Source: Neurospora tetraspora
Taxonomy: Eukaryota > Ascomycota > Sordariomycetes > Sordariales > Sordariaceae
Length of the DNA: 64,000 bases
Direction: 5' to 3'
NCBI RefSeq assembly: GCF_033439725.1
Contig: NW_026944384.1
Location: 5,332,001-5,396,000, forward strand
Below are positions 10,706-22,805 of this stretch, one piece after another. The notes beneath the pieces are model-generated. The model was given only the letters and a program-made list of their open reading frames with translations, had not been told where the DNA came from and made no database searches. Positions within the stretch are counted from its first letter, which is position 1. Every line of letters begins with the position of its first letter. Made by a program: the position numbers and the translations under genes.

Positions 10706-13700
10706 TTAATAGTTAAAAACCATCAAACTAGGATTCAACACCAACGGCGTCAACGCATGACTAACCAAATTAACCGCCAACGGGACAATAGCCGTGAAAT
10801 CGTTAATCTCCCACCCTTTCGGCGCCCACTTGCCCAAGTACACCATTCCCGCCGCGACCAGGATGACAAAGACATACATCCACTTGAACGTCTTGAGGAT
10901 CTTGGGAATCTCCTGGAAGAAATTTGAGTTTTCCTTTTCCTTGCTGGTGGCGCCCCACTGCATGTCGATATGAAACAAGTGCGCCAGCAGGGCCGTGGTG
11001 ACGTGGAAGGACAACCCCCCAAAAAAGACGGTCAGCATGGGCGTCCATTTGAAGTTTTCGCATAAACTGGAAAGTAAAGAGCGGTCGCCGGTGCGGTACC
11101 GCAAAGCGGCAAGCGCGATGTGGCCCATGATGTTGAACACGACTACCAGCGAGACAAAGACTTGCCAGGAGGACATGTAGGCGTGGTCCAACGTGTCGAC
11201 GAACCAGCCGACGAGAAAGTAGTTGAGTAAAGTGAGCATGAGGGCCGAGGCCAAAGCGAAGTAGGAGCAGATGTAGGCGAAGATGGAGATCTTGGACGAG
11301 TACATGATGTTTGACCCGAGAAATGTGTAGAAAAGGGGTGTAAAGGGACCCTTGAAGATCCAGCGGTGTAAGGGGTGGAAGATCATTTCCGATACGCCGT
11401 AGGCGTATTTTTGCCAGCGGGCGATCTCGTCGTAGATGGTTAGGGATACGCCCTCTTGGAATTGCGTGCCGTGGTACGAGGCGATGCGCACGATGGAGCC
11501 CTTGATTTGCAGGCGGAGGGCGATGTCGAAGTCTTCGGAGACGTGCGACTCGGACCAGTAGGCTGTGTAGTCGTTGGGTTCGGGGACGCCGACGTCTTGG
11601 ACGGCTGGAGATGGAAAGATGTTTTGTTAGTCGTGGTCGAGAGGGGAGAAAAAAAATGGGGGAGGAAAAGAAATGGAAAACGTACCTTGCCAGCGGAGAA
11701 AAGCGTTGTGACCGACAAAGGGAGCGACTTCGCCTGATCCGATGGAGAACCGAATGGCTGTGTAGACGAGGTTGGTGAAGAAGGTGATGCCGTTCTCGAA
11801 GTAGTCCCACGAGACTTGCATCACGCCGGTGGAGTGTTGGACGATGGCGACCTCGGGGGAGAGGAACATCTCGGCGGCGCCGTAGAGGAGGCAGTCGACG
11901 GGCTGTATTTTCGATGTCAGTTACGTTTTAATCAAAGAGAGAAATAAAGTCAGAGAGGGTACTCACCACACGGGTATCAGAGTCAACAATGAGAATGTAC
12001 TCTCCCATCCTGATGTTACCAGCCGCTTGAGCAAGCGGGTTCTCCTCGAGGACTCTCGCAAGAGCAGCCTGGTACATCTCCTCTTCCTCCTGCTCGTCGA
12101 CGAGGTCGGTGCCCTCGGCAGCGAACTTGGCATCCACCATTTCCTGGAGGTACTTCTCGACCTTCTGGGAGATGTTGAGAGCAAAGTTCATGTTGGAAGC
12201 CTTCTTGAACTTGCCCTTGCGGACGAAGCCGTCGTCACCGTGCTTGGGGCGGGCGACCCAGCCGATGTGGTTGTCGTGGTAGAACTCGATGCGCTTCTGG
12301 GCTTCCTCTTCGGAGAGGACGCGGAGACCGTCGTCGTTGATGAAGATTGATGCGGAGCCTTGTTACACTCAGTCAGCTTCGGTCTCACTACCTAGTTAGA
12401 CGGGGACGGGGACGGGGACGGAGACTACTCACCACCATGGCTCTCATAAAATGAAATAGCCGCCTGCAAACTCCTCACAGTCGGGATGATAACGCTCTCC
12501 ATACCCTCCTTATACACCGGCATCTGAATCGTGATATGCGGCGCCGTGAACCCGTCCATGTACGCCCTCCTCAAGCTGGGCTTGATGCACGAGTAGAACC
12601 TCGAGTTGGTATGCTGCCCACCAATTGGGCCAACAATCTGGAACAGGTTCGAGAAGATGACCTGGAAGAAGAACAGACTGACACACAACAAGAACGGCAC
12701 GCAGACAATCAGCGCCAAGCGCGTGTACGTCCCGTCGACGACGCACTCGATCAGCAGCTGCGAGATGTAGGTGCCGAAGAGAAGGACGATGCCCAGACAC
12801 ATGGCCATGCCGACGAAGAAGGCGCTGGTGCGCTGGACGGGCCGCTGGAGCGACTCCTTGGCGTCTACGGACTCGTCCTTCTCGAGCTGTTCGGCGCTGT
12901 CGTTGGGGAGGGCGCCCATGTTACCAGGTCCCGGAGTCGATGGCTTCTCGGCCTTGTAGATGGACGTGTTTGTGGAGAGAACCGAGTTCGGTCGGGATGG
13001 AGCTTGGAGATTCCCAAAGGGTAGTTCACCGGTTCCCCAGACCTTGGCTAGCAGCTTCGCCTCGATTCGGGCGGCGGTGGGCACTATCTGCAGCATATCA
13101 TCGTGCCATACGAGCAGGATGCGTTCTTGTCGGACCAAGCAGGCGTACTGAAACTTCTTGACGTTGGCGGGTACCATGCTGTCGAGCGAGTCGGCGATTT
13201 GAAGTTGAGAGCCGTCCATGAGCTTGAGTTCGGATTGGTTGGGGCCGAGCGAGGCGAGGATGCCGTTGGGCGCGTCGAGCATATCGAGCTTCATGGTGAA
13301 GGCGATGACGAGGTTGAGTCTTTGCACACAGGCAACAACGGCCTGTGACAGAGTCTCTGGGTATGTGACATATTGTCCTCGAGACTTCTTGTACAGCACT
13401 CCGTAACCATTTGGTTGACTCCTTTCCTCCTCGGGAGGCATCCATCCGGCCTTTTCTATGTGCTTACCGAGATACTTAATAACCTGGTAGAAGTTTAAGT
13501 TAATAATTGGTCTTCTGAGGTCAATATCCTTTGATGACTTACTGTCTTGAACTTGAACTCATCGGCATACGTCACCGGTGTCGATATCCCCGTCTGATCT
13601 GAAGCCACCGACAGAGCACTGCCTGACGCAGTTTGATTGTAGAAAGACTGGGGGCCTTGGAGTTCCGAAGACGGGGGAGTATCGACACCACTAATCGGTC

Positions 13701-13830
13701 CATGTTGAAAGTTCGATCGTAGTGGAGAGTTGAGAGGCGACGGGAAGTCTGATGGTGTAGAAGAAGGATTCCTCGAAGGAGGTAGAGGTCGTAGAGGGAA
13801 GTCCTTCCCCCCGTTGTGTGAACCTGCCAT
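10706..13830 (-). CDS. family 2 membrane glycosyltransferase with long N-terminal region
   Basis: Five exons: 13543-13830, 12433-13483, 11967-12358, 11686-11902, 10706-11604; all joins keep frame; 948 residues. The first ~110 residues are Ser/Pro-rich and probably disordered. A unique domain follows (PEETLSQ-type segment, about 110-315), then two membrane helices (about 320-385), the catalytic domain, and four or more C-terminal helices. GT2 motifs: PVYKEG near 425, DSD at ~572-574, ED at 673-674, and R712-W713 in IARWQKYAYG, which corresponds to the (Q/R)xxRW of processive enzymes. It probably makes or exports a cell-wall or surface polysaccharide at the plasma membrane. It is not a classic chitin synthase (no QRRRW) and is far longer than the short fungal GT2/CPS-1 type. 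Substrate unknown. The third exon uses an AAG acceptor. Confidence 0.88.
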
Positions 13831-16800
13831 CTTGATATTAGATCCTTGTCGAACCAGTGACGAGTGTCGATGATGATGGACTCGTGACTTGATGACGACC
13901 GAGTGTTAGACCAGTAAGTGAACGAGCGTACGAGTCCAAAGAGAGACTCTAGACTAGATCGAGATGTTGATGATGTCTTCCTCGCACATGCCCAAAAGTA
14001 GGTGAGGGTGAGAGTTGTAAGAGATATTAGAATCCTCCGAGTCCGCTATTCTAAAGAGTGAAAGTGGGTTGTCAGAGGACAGCAGCGTGAAGTGAGGATA
14101 TATCGACGAGGGAGGGGCGAGATGGAAGCAAGCGAAAGAAGAAAATAGCAGTGGGGGTTTTCGCTCATGGCGGCACCGGCATCGCCTTCTGTCAATGTAC
14201 CGGCTGTTCTGGCTCAATAACCGTGATAACGGGCTGGCTGACTTTTTGGTTGGGCGGTTTGCTAGGGGGCAATTCCCTATCATCAGGTATCAATGTCGCT
14301 TTACGATATCCCGTATGGCCCACAGACCTTTTCGATGGGAGACCGGGGTTTGTTTTCTCGGCGTAGCAAAGCGAAGATGGCAGCGGTAGGGCAGTCCAGG
14401 CAAAGTCCCGTAGCCGTTCCAGCCCATAGGTGACTCTTCGGCAGCTGCCTGTCGAATCCCAAGAGAATCCAGCCCAGTCCACCTTCTCAGCCCATGGACC
14501 AGGGCATCACAGCTTGGTGATGGATTTTCTGCACATATCCATTATGGGCTTCACGGGAAGATGGTTGAGTGCGAGACTAGAGCCCAGAACCCAGCTGTTC
14601 GGGTTCAGAGCATTGCATATCGTTCGAGTTCCCACTTGGCGGAATCGCCGTCAAATCGAATGTGGCAAAAGCTCCTTGCTTGCAGCTTCTTCGAGATAAC
14701 CATCCAAAGCTTCCATCCCGAGGGAGCGGATATGAGGTGCCGACAGGAATGTTGTGTATGTAAGTGCTCGTTTTTTCTTTGCTTTATCTTGAGCCCTCGG
14801 TGTTTTCCCACATGCTGCGAGGTTGGCATAGGCACGAAGCCGCCAACACGATTCGGGGTCAAGTCTCTTTGCTCCGGTAGCGCCTTACGGTGTGACATGA
14901 GGAGAGGGGCATGGTTGTGTTGTTCGTTCCATTATTGCTATCGCTCGTGGGTATTGGGCTGGAAGCTGGCCTCGCGTGATCAAGCGACGACAACAGGGGC
15001 AAAAGAACAGGCCAGACAACGGACAACGGACAACGCATGGCAACAAACGCCTTTTTTGTTCAAGCGTTTGTTCTTCTCAGCTACCGACGGATCCCGTATG
15101 CTATTCCTGTTGTAGAAAGTTTGCTGGGAAGTTGAATATTTGCACAATTTCTGCCCTCGGGGTGCTGCTACTGGCTGAGATTGTTGCCGCGGTGCCGTCG
15201 TGATGGTGGGTAGATCATCAGGGGTAAGGAACGTGCTGGAGAATGTTTGGAGCCGCCTCAAGAAGCGAGTTATTGAATTGAGTTCCCAATTGGGATTATG
15301 AAAGGCATGTTTCTACCCGGTGTGGCTTGAGAGGTAAGTGCTGAGTAACCTTGCACCGCTCAACGGAAGAGTGACTCTGGGAGAGGAGGGAGGACAAGGG
15401 AGCATCCGGAACAGCGGGAGCATGGTGACGTCCGCACGGTTGGTACTGTTGTCAGAGTACTTTTGTGTTCCCAAGAGATATGTACCCCAGGGTTCTGTCA
15501 CCCTGGGTATCCTGTCAGCTTTTCGGAATCCCTCCTTCACTCGCAAACCGACGAATGATATTGGAGAAGCACGAGATGGCGAGAACTGGTCCCTGCAGGT
15601 CCCTGATCTGCCCTAGTGGTGGATCTCACAACGGATCTCCATCTGGGGATGACTGAGATGTAGTTCGCTTATCGAGTGCTGTTCTTGATGGTGATTGGAG
15701 GGCACTGATGTGACTTGATCTTTCTGAGGTTTCCTAGTTCTCAGGTCGTTGAGAGCCCTTGTGAACTGCCTAGATTGAACCCTTGCGAGCATCTAGACCC
15801 CTAATGACAGGGAAGTGATAACCGACCCAAGTGACTGGAAAGAGGTCCAGCTCTCAACGTGCTGTTGAGGCAGTGCCGAGGATAACTAGAGAACAAACAC
15901 TATTCTTCTGGGTCTAGCCAATTTTAGAAGCGTACAGCTGCATGATCGTATTGTTGTACCTATTCAAAAACATGGGTTATGTGTGTTTCCGTGATATTTC
16001 ACCAGTGTTTGCATATTCGTCGGTGTGTCTGTTTGTCCCATTGTTGTTCTCTTTTCGCTTTCGGAATCCGGCAACGGCTTCCAGAGAATGTTGACATGTA
16101 CAGCCGCAAGAGCCGCTCGTGTTGCAATTTAAAAATGATGCACGTCCTCTTCTCGTTCCTGCGTCAAGCCGTGCCGCCTTCGAAGCGCTGTGTGGGTGAC
16201 GGTGGTGTTGTGGTGATACCTGTGAGGAAGGGGGAAAGGTGAAGTGTGAACGAGTAGAGATACTTGATAGCACTGTCCCCACTGCAAAGTACCGAGACAT
16301 TCTCAAAGTGGGTCATTTTGAGAAAAGTACCGGTACGTCTCTCAGATGTTGCACTAAGACGATTACAGTGGATCGCATCTCGCGCTAACACGATTTAGTC
16401 GAAACCTTAAGCCACATAAGGTTTTGAGATCCCTGCTTGTTAGCTGAAGATGCGACGCTAACGTTGAAGAAACCCTGGCCGGACCCCGGAGACTTTTCCA
16501 ACGTCCCAGGTCTTCGGTTGACTTGTCGCAAACAGAACCTTTGAAGCAGTGATGAGGGGTTCGTCACCCGATCCATTTTGCTACACTGTTAGCCAGTTTT
16601 TCTTTTTTCTCACAGTGGGGAGATTGCGACTTCAGCCTGGGGAAAATCAATCATGTGAGTCTGGACCTCTTAAACTCGGATGCCCCTGTCACTCCCATAG
16701 TTCTGTGCCATGATGGACGACGATGACGGTACCACTGAAGTGTCGGAAATGGAACCGATGAAAATCACTGGATGAAGATGTGAAAGATCTTCGAGCCTGG

Positions 16801-17683
16801 ATCCCATACATCACCGGTTACACAAGAGTGACTGGTTGAGATACTGTAATAACTGAACATGAACGGCATGAACGGACCGTCCGCGCGGATCTTCACGTCC
16901 CGCTCACCGCTCAAAGGGCTGTATCCAGTATTGAGAGGGCGATTGGGTGCCAACTTTTTCCGCCGAACCGTGTGGCGTCCATCCAGATCGTGAGCCGAGA
17001 GGAGAAAGAGCATTGCCAAAATAGGGGGGGAGCATCCGAACCGCGGCACCGATTTGGAAAGAGGTGGACTTCTCATTGGCTGCAAATATTCTATGTTGTT
17101 CGTCCGTTGTGGGTGTGATGAAAGATTGACGCCGTGTGAGTTTTGGTCAATGAGCGTGTCGGTCTGAGGACATTCCGGTTGCTGAAAGCAGCACTCACCG
17201 TCGACGTTAACTGCCTGAGGCATCTGTAATTGACAAACAAGATTCCAAGTGATGACGAGTAACGATCTTGAATAGCTCCTCTGCGATCCATGTGGTTGAC
17301 TGAAAAGGGGGTTGTTTTGCTCAGGTGTAACCTGAAGAACATGAAAGGACGGGATGATAAGACAGGAGGAGGGACACTCGAATTGACCGAGTTCATTGGT
17401 GTTTATATCAAACTCAACGAGAACCTTGGAAATGCACCTCGAACCAGTGTCCGAAAAGAAAAGAAAGAAAGAGTCGTTGTCGTACGTGGTCGGGCGCATC
17501 ATGTCGCCGTAGTCGTGAAAATAGTGTCACAAAAACAACAATAGTTCAGTCCATCGAGCAAGCCATTTTGGTTCATTCAGGTCGCGCTCCTGCCTAGGTT
17601 TGTTGCCAGGCGCCTCCACTTGGTTGGGATGAGTTGAACTCCCAGTCGCGGCCGGCAAAAAGGCAAAAAGGGCAAAAAATAAC
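13831..17683. other. 3.9-kb intergenic region, no supported gene
   Basis: Frames reach 245 codons (16765-17502, minus) but none has a domain, repeat, signal peptide or splice-consistent partner. A GTACCGGTAC palindrome core lies at 16327-16336 and an imperfect hairpin near 15481-15510. The 5' flank of the GT2 gene lies at the left. Confidence 0.5.
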
Positions 17684-17830
17684 AAAAAAAAGCCGGGTTA
17701 AGCACACAAGTTGCAGACCGTCATGGGATCGAAACCACACTCTCTCTGATTGCTGGCCATGGACTGACCGCTATACCAAGCAACCTCCTGAGGTGGACGT
17801 TACTGCTAGACCCCTCCCAGCCCCGACGGT
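17684..17830 (-). ncRNA. Pol III-type non-coding RNA, copy A
   Basis: On the minus strand: TATATAAA about 21 nt upstream, an A-box-like TGGTATAGCGGTC, a B-box-like GGTTTCGATCCC and a T8 terminator (17684-17691). It aligns along its whole length, promoter included, with copy B at 50706-50853. ACCGTC at the 5' end can pair with GACGGT near the 3' end, and GTTGC with GCAAC; in copy B the latter helix is GTAGT with GCTAC. I could not fold it as a normal tRNA (the B-box has one extra T and there is no anticodon stem), and it does not resemble 5S, U6, SRP, RNase P or RNase MRP RNA. The ends are inferred from the TATA spacing and the T-run. Confidence 0.7.
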
Positions 17831-17850
17831 AAACGGTACTCGAGAGGTAA

Positions 17851-17858
17851 TTTATATA
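17851..17858 (-). promoter_or_regulatory. TATA box of Pol III-type copy A
   Basis: TATATAAA on the minus strand, in exact register with CATATAAG at copy B: both have 21 nt between ATATAA and ACCGTC. Neurospora 5S genes are known to need a TATA box near -29. Confidence 0.6.
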
Positions 17859-18121
17859 GGGCATCCATAGCATTTCCAGTGGTAATTGAAGTACTATCTA
17901 TACACACTCTGTTGCCCCTCATAGTCTGTGTCATGTTGCTTGACGTAATTCTTTCAATGCTTCCAAAATGTTCAGAACCCGCATAGACTACCTAACCAGA
18001 TACTCCATCCATCCAACCTTGATTCTATCGCCGCCCCATCACACATCACAAATTAACCCAGGCATTAGAGTTGTACAAAACAGTCTAGGAAGGAATAGGA
18101 AAAAGTACGTCCATGTCATGT

Positions 18122-19707
18122 CTAGCAAGCACCCTTCTTCCACATTTTAACCGACTTCACCGTCATACCGCGCTGATCACCCTCTCCCCAAGTAGGCAAC
18201 CACTGATCAGCTGCCGACCAGAAGGTCCACTGCGCGTTGGTGGCCGAGTCAAGCCAGGGTTTGTTTCCCTTGTTGTCACTGTCATCGTCACCACGTTAGT
18301 TATCACCTCTTTCACAGCAAATCGGAGAGTAAACTTACGGAAACCACCCAATCTTACTCCCCACCGCCACATTCAAAATCAAATAAAACGGCTGATCAAA
18401 CGGCGCATTGCCCGTCGTGGAATCACTTCCCGCCCACGGATTCTCAAAGAGGGTATCATTCTCCTTCATCGTCGAGAACTCGCCCTTCTTCCAGAGGTCC
18501 TCTTTCGCATCAAACCCGACGTGCATGATCTGGGTGAGCCGGTTGTTCAGGTAAAAGTATATGTACTTCTCGTCCCACTCGAGGCCGAACGTGTGGAAGC
18601 TTTCGGAGAAATCGCCGCGCTTGAGACGCTTGGCCGCGGTGGTACGCCAGTAGGCGTCTGTCAAAGTCGAAGGACCCCAGTGCAGGGAGCCGTAGTATAG
18701 GTCCCGACCGCCGGCTGGGTAGTCGTACCCGTTGCCGCGCGCTTCCATGATGTCGATCTCGCCGGAGCGGGGCCAGACGCCGTAGGTGGAGTCTTGGGGC
18801 ATCATCCCTGAATGTTGTGATTTGTTAGTATGGTGATGATGGAAAGACGGGGGAGGAAAGGGAGAAATGGAAGCTTACAGATGGCGGGCCACAGCCAGTC
18901 TCCCTTGGGAAGCTTTGCAACTACCTCGACACGACCGTACCGGAGTGTCTTAGTGTCCTTGGTGACCAGGCGAGCGGAGCGGACGGGTGGGATCATGGCA
19001 CCCGTCTTTGGGTCGGAATTAGCAATGCAGGAGGCATTGTTTGTGCCCGTGCAAGACTTGTCTTTCCTCAGATCGAGCGTGTAGTTGGCAAAGAGCTGGT
19101 CGTTGCTGATGTCCGTCGTCTCGTTGGTGAGAGTTGGGACAATGTGCAGTCCTTCGCCATCGATGTACGAGTTCTTGGGATCGGTGGTGGTCCAGTCGAA
19201 GGACCCTGTTCCGAAGCCATCGAGCTATGGCAACCAAGTTAGGATGGTGTTGTTGGAAAGTGAACAACAGGGCCTTAAACATACCGTCACCATGTGCGTC
19301 CACACACTCGTATCCAGCGTCTTAAAGTCATCCTCAAACACCAGACAAAACGGTCCAGTCTGGTATTGCCTGATGCCCATGAAGCAGATGAGACCGGCAC
19401 CCGCCAACCCGACCAGACACCAGGCGATCACGATCCAGTTGTTCCACCTGGTCTTCTTCATAGCCGGGTCAGCAAGCCATGGTTTCTCATACTCTCCTCG
19501 GAGCCGGTAGCTCTTGAACTTCCTCTTTGCCGCCCTCGGAAGTGTTGCTGCTGACTGTCTCGAGGAAGTATATATCGATCCGGGTCGACTTGAATCCCAC
19601 CCAGCGGCGGCACTGTTGACATCTAGTCCTCCATGTCCTCCGCCGGAGCTATGTCGGTCCCGGTTGCCGTAGGAGGATATTATCTTGGCGGTGAGGTCGT
19701 TGGACAT
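18122..19707 (-). CDS. type II membrane GH16 glucanase/transglycosidase-like protein
   Basis: Four exons: 19285-19707, 18879-19224, 18339-18807, 18122-18278; 464 residues, all joins in frame. Residues 1-90 form a hydrophilic N-terminal tail with basic clusters just before one membrane helix (about 91-110); the rest is extracytoplasmic. The GH16 catalytic signature EIDIME spans 273-278 (E273 nucleophile, D275, E278 acid/base), preceded by WPAIWMMP and followed by YGSLHWGP and FGLEWDEKYIYFYL. It probably acts on beta-1,3(4)-glucan in the wall or secretory path; the membrane anchor recalls Kre6/Skn1 but the protein is much shorter. I chose Met 19707; in-frame Mets upstream to 19863 would only add a Ser/Phe-rich stretch typical of 5' UTR. 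Confidence 0.92.
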
Positions 19708-22700
19708 TTTGAATGGCGTTATGGTTCGACTCGTCAAGGCGAGCGAGTTTCTATCGATAGCCCTCAAAATGAACAAGAGTGAAGAAAAATAGTCAAAAGA
19801 ACACTGTGACTGAGGTTGGCAGGATGGAGCCTCAAGTCCGAGGGAGGAAGGGAAGGGGGACAACGATCAACTTTTACTTGTAACCGTCGTAGGACAAAGT
19901 TCTCTCTCTCTATGTTCTATGAAGAATTTTCGGTGAAGATGACGACGCGGGATGTGTTGACTGTTGTTGCTTCTCTTCTCTACCACGAAACAGCCATGGC
20001 GATAACACTGATAACGGGCTGATAGGATAGGCACAACATGGCCTCTCTTTGGACAACCAGAGAAGTTGACCCGAAGAAAAGGCGTTGGTTTGACAAGCTG
20101 AGCAAGCCCCAATGCCCCAGTGTCCCGGGTCTGGGCTGTCAAAGTTGCCATGCTCTTCCCGAACAAAAATGCCCCGCGCTGCTGTCCAGGGTCGGGTTCG
20201 AGCCAAACATTGCCTGTTTCGAAGGCTCAGCCAGGCCGCCCGTCTTGAGAGAATGTGTATCGGCCAAGTCGGCCTAGACAAGGCCCGTCCGTGGTTGATG
20301 ATCAATCCATGGAGTCGGGATTCCGTTGGTTAAAGCGATTGACCGTACGAGCGGGAGATGCGATACGGGATACCACTCGGACACAAATTAGCAAGCAATA
20401 CCGCAGTTGGCAACTTTCCTCGGTCCATTTTTCTGCTCTCTTCCGTAGTCCATGTCCACGGTGTAAATGGTCCAGAATGTCGTACTATGTAGGCGGTTGC
20501 CAAGAAAATTGGGTGGTGGTTGCGAGAACAAACAAAAGTTTTGTGGCGTCGACGACAACAGCTGAACCATCAACCACACGTCAAGGTACATTTACGACCA
20601 GGACACAACGACGATTCGTACCGATACACTCACTCTCTCTGCAAGCCACAGTTGGGGAAAGGTGGGGAATGGCCTTATTTTCTTTTCCTTGTTTCCAATG
20701 CGCAATGCGGTTTATGCGAACGGTGAGTTTGATCGTTTTTTCTGCTAATGGTGGGTGGTAGTGATCGATTGAGGTTATGCAGGTACAAGCTACTTGACCA
20801 CTCACCAGTCACCACCTTCTTTCCATCACTCAAAGATTCAACAACCAAGAACACATCATACCCCTTAACTGAAAACTTTGATGACAGGACCGACATTGAC
20901 GCCTTCCATGTGTACCTCTAGGCATGGAGAGCAAATTGGAAGGCGGTCTGCCAATTATACCTTCCATTGCTACCGCCATTGTATCAATGAGCGGGCGGCT
21001 GGCTCTTTCCAGTTTCCAGTTTCCAGACCATTCATTATTCTGAAAACCACCAACAGTAATAATCCATAAACATTATTTTATGTAATCTTCCTTCACATCT
21101 CATTCACACATTGCAGTGGCTTGATATCGACATATCGCACATCCGGATCTCCAACTGGGATTGGATCCCATACGAGCCTCTTTTCTCCCTTCTACAGTGC
21201 ACATTCGCCTAGGCCTAGTAGGACTGGACCGCGAATGGCAATATCACCACGGCCTGGCTATAATTCAACTACAGTGCAGACACTCGATTACAGTGCGAAC
21301 GTCAACCCGAAGCCCGGGCCCTAAGCGAAGCATGTAGCTACCTCTACAATGTCTGTGTCTTTTCTGCGGCAATTGGACCCTCCGGTTTCTCAAGGAAACC
21401 CATTAGCCGCATTCAACATTCCATTGAGGTGGGATGTGTGTGTGAGTGGTCCAGTTCCGTCCCGTCTCGGAAGTCTATCCGTTTTACACCTCGATGAGAA
21501 TATGTCTTTGAAGCTCCAGTCCCTCTCACCTCTATTATTCTACTTCCATCCCCCGGACCCAAGCTGGACTCCGGGGAAGCGAAAGATCAGATATCGGAGA
21601 CCCGCATGAGTGGAACATGCTGAGTGTGTCCAAAATAGCAGCAAGCGAGGGCTGAAGGGCTAGCTACCACGCGAGAAAGAACACTTCCATTTCCATTGGG
21701 AGTCCTCTGGCGCCTGGCTCCGGGAAATCATCACCGATGACAGATGACATGACACTTCAGAGCTGGCTGCTGGCTGGGTCTTTAGCTGGCTGACAGACAC
21801 ATAGCATTGTTGACAACTCATGGAAAACTTACCATTACCATTTCCATCATCTCACCATCATGCATGCCCAAGGAGGTAAGGGAGAGAATAGTGTCCGGTG
21901 TCCAGCGCAAGGCATAAACGCCCAACCGAACACCACGCCATCACCACCGCCCAAAGCCTCATCGATGAAGTCTGACAGCTCAAGCCCAACACCACGTTTA
22001 TTGCCGGCTACCCCGACATCTACTGTGTGAACTGTGAAGCCGCCAACGACAACTACGACAGCTGCAAAGAGGCTGCAAAAATCCGCTTTGGGCATCTTCC
22101 GTCGCCTAGTCTCCAAGTGCCTCTAGCTCTTTCCGTGGGCGCCTCCTTCACGGGCAGCTATCCCCATTCATGTTGTTTCTCCCACATTTTGTGGGACTAT
22201 AGCCATAATGTGGTCTTTCTGGCAATATCAAAATCCTGCATTGGAATTGTGAGGTGGTGCTATGTGGCTGGTCATTTCCACAAAGCAGGTCGGCGCGCCA
22301 ACGATGCAACCAGCGCGAAGCCTTTTCCGGACTAGACGACGGCCGCCTTCTCTCAGTCAGTCTCTTTCCTTTCCCTTTTCCCTTGGGAGACACTGCCGAA
22401 CCGAGCCGATGGATGGCCGTAAGCCACTCAAGGCTCCGAATTGGTCGGCTCGGTCGAGACTCCGTATTCGATTCGCCGGGCTGGGCTCACTTACACTATT
22501 CGGTCTCACTCACTCAACCGCGTCTGATGGCGTTTGGATGGGCTGGCGGGCGGCTCTCTCTCTGAATGCAGTCATCGTGATCGATCTTTGTGTTGTGTTG
22601 GACCTTGGTCTCGTATTCCCCTTCTTTGCTATAGTCCTCCTCGAAGTATAAGATCTTCCATCTTTCCCAACCTTCCCTCTCGAAAGTTGAAAAGCAATCC

Positions 22701-22805
22701 AGTCAAGCCTTCAAGCAGCCTCATCACAATCCACATAGGCATCTATCCTTCTTGAGCACATCTTTAGGTTTCTCCTCCCGACACCTCACTTGGCTGTTTT
22801 TCAAA
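19708..22805. other. 3.1-kb intergenic region between divergent genes
   Basis: Lies between the start codons of the GH16 gene (-) and the secreted-protein gene (+). Frames of up to 168 codons show no domain. CT-rich stretches just before 22806 fit a fungal promoter/5' UTR. No element recognised. Confidence 0.5.

Noticed and set aside
20180-20205. GGTTCGAGCC as a tRNA B-box
   Set aside because: No A-box at proper distance and no cloverleaf.
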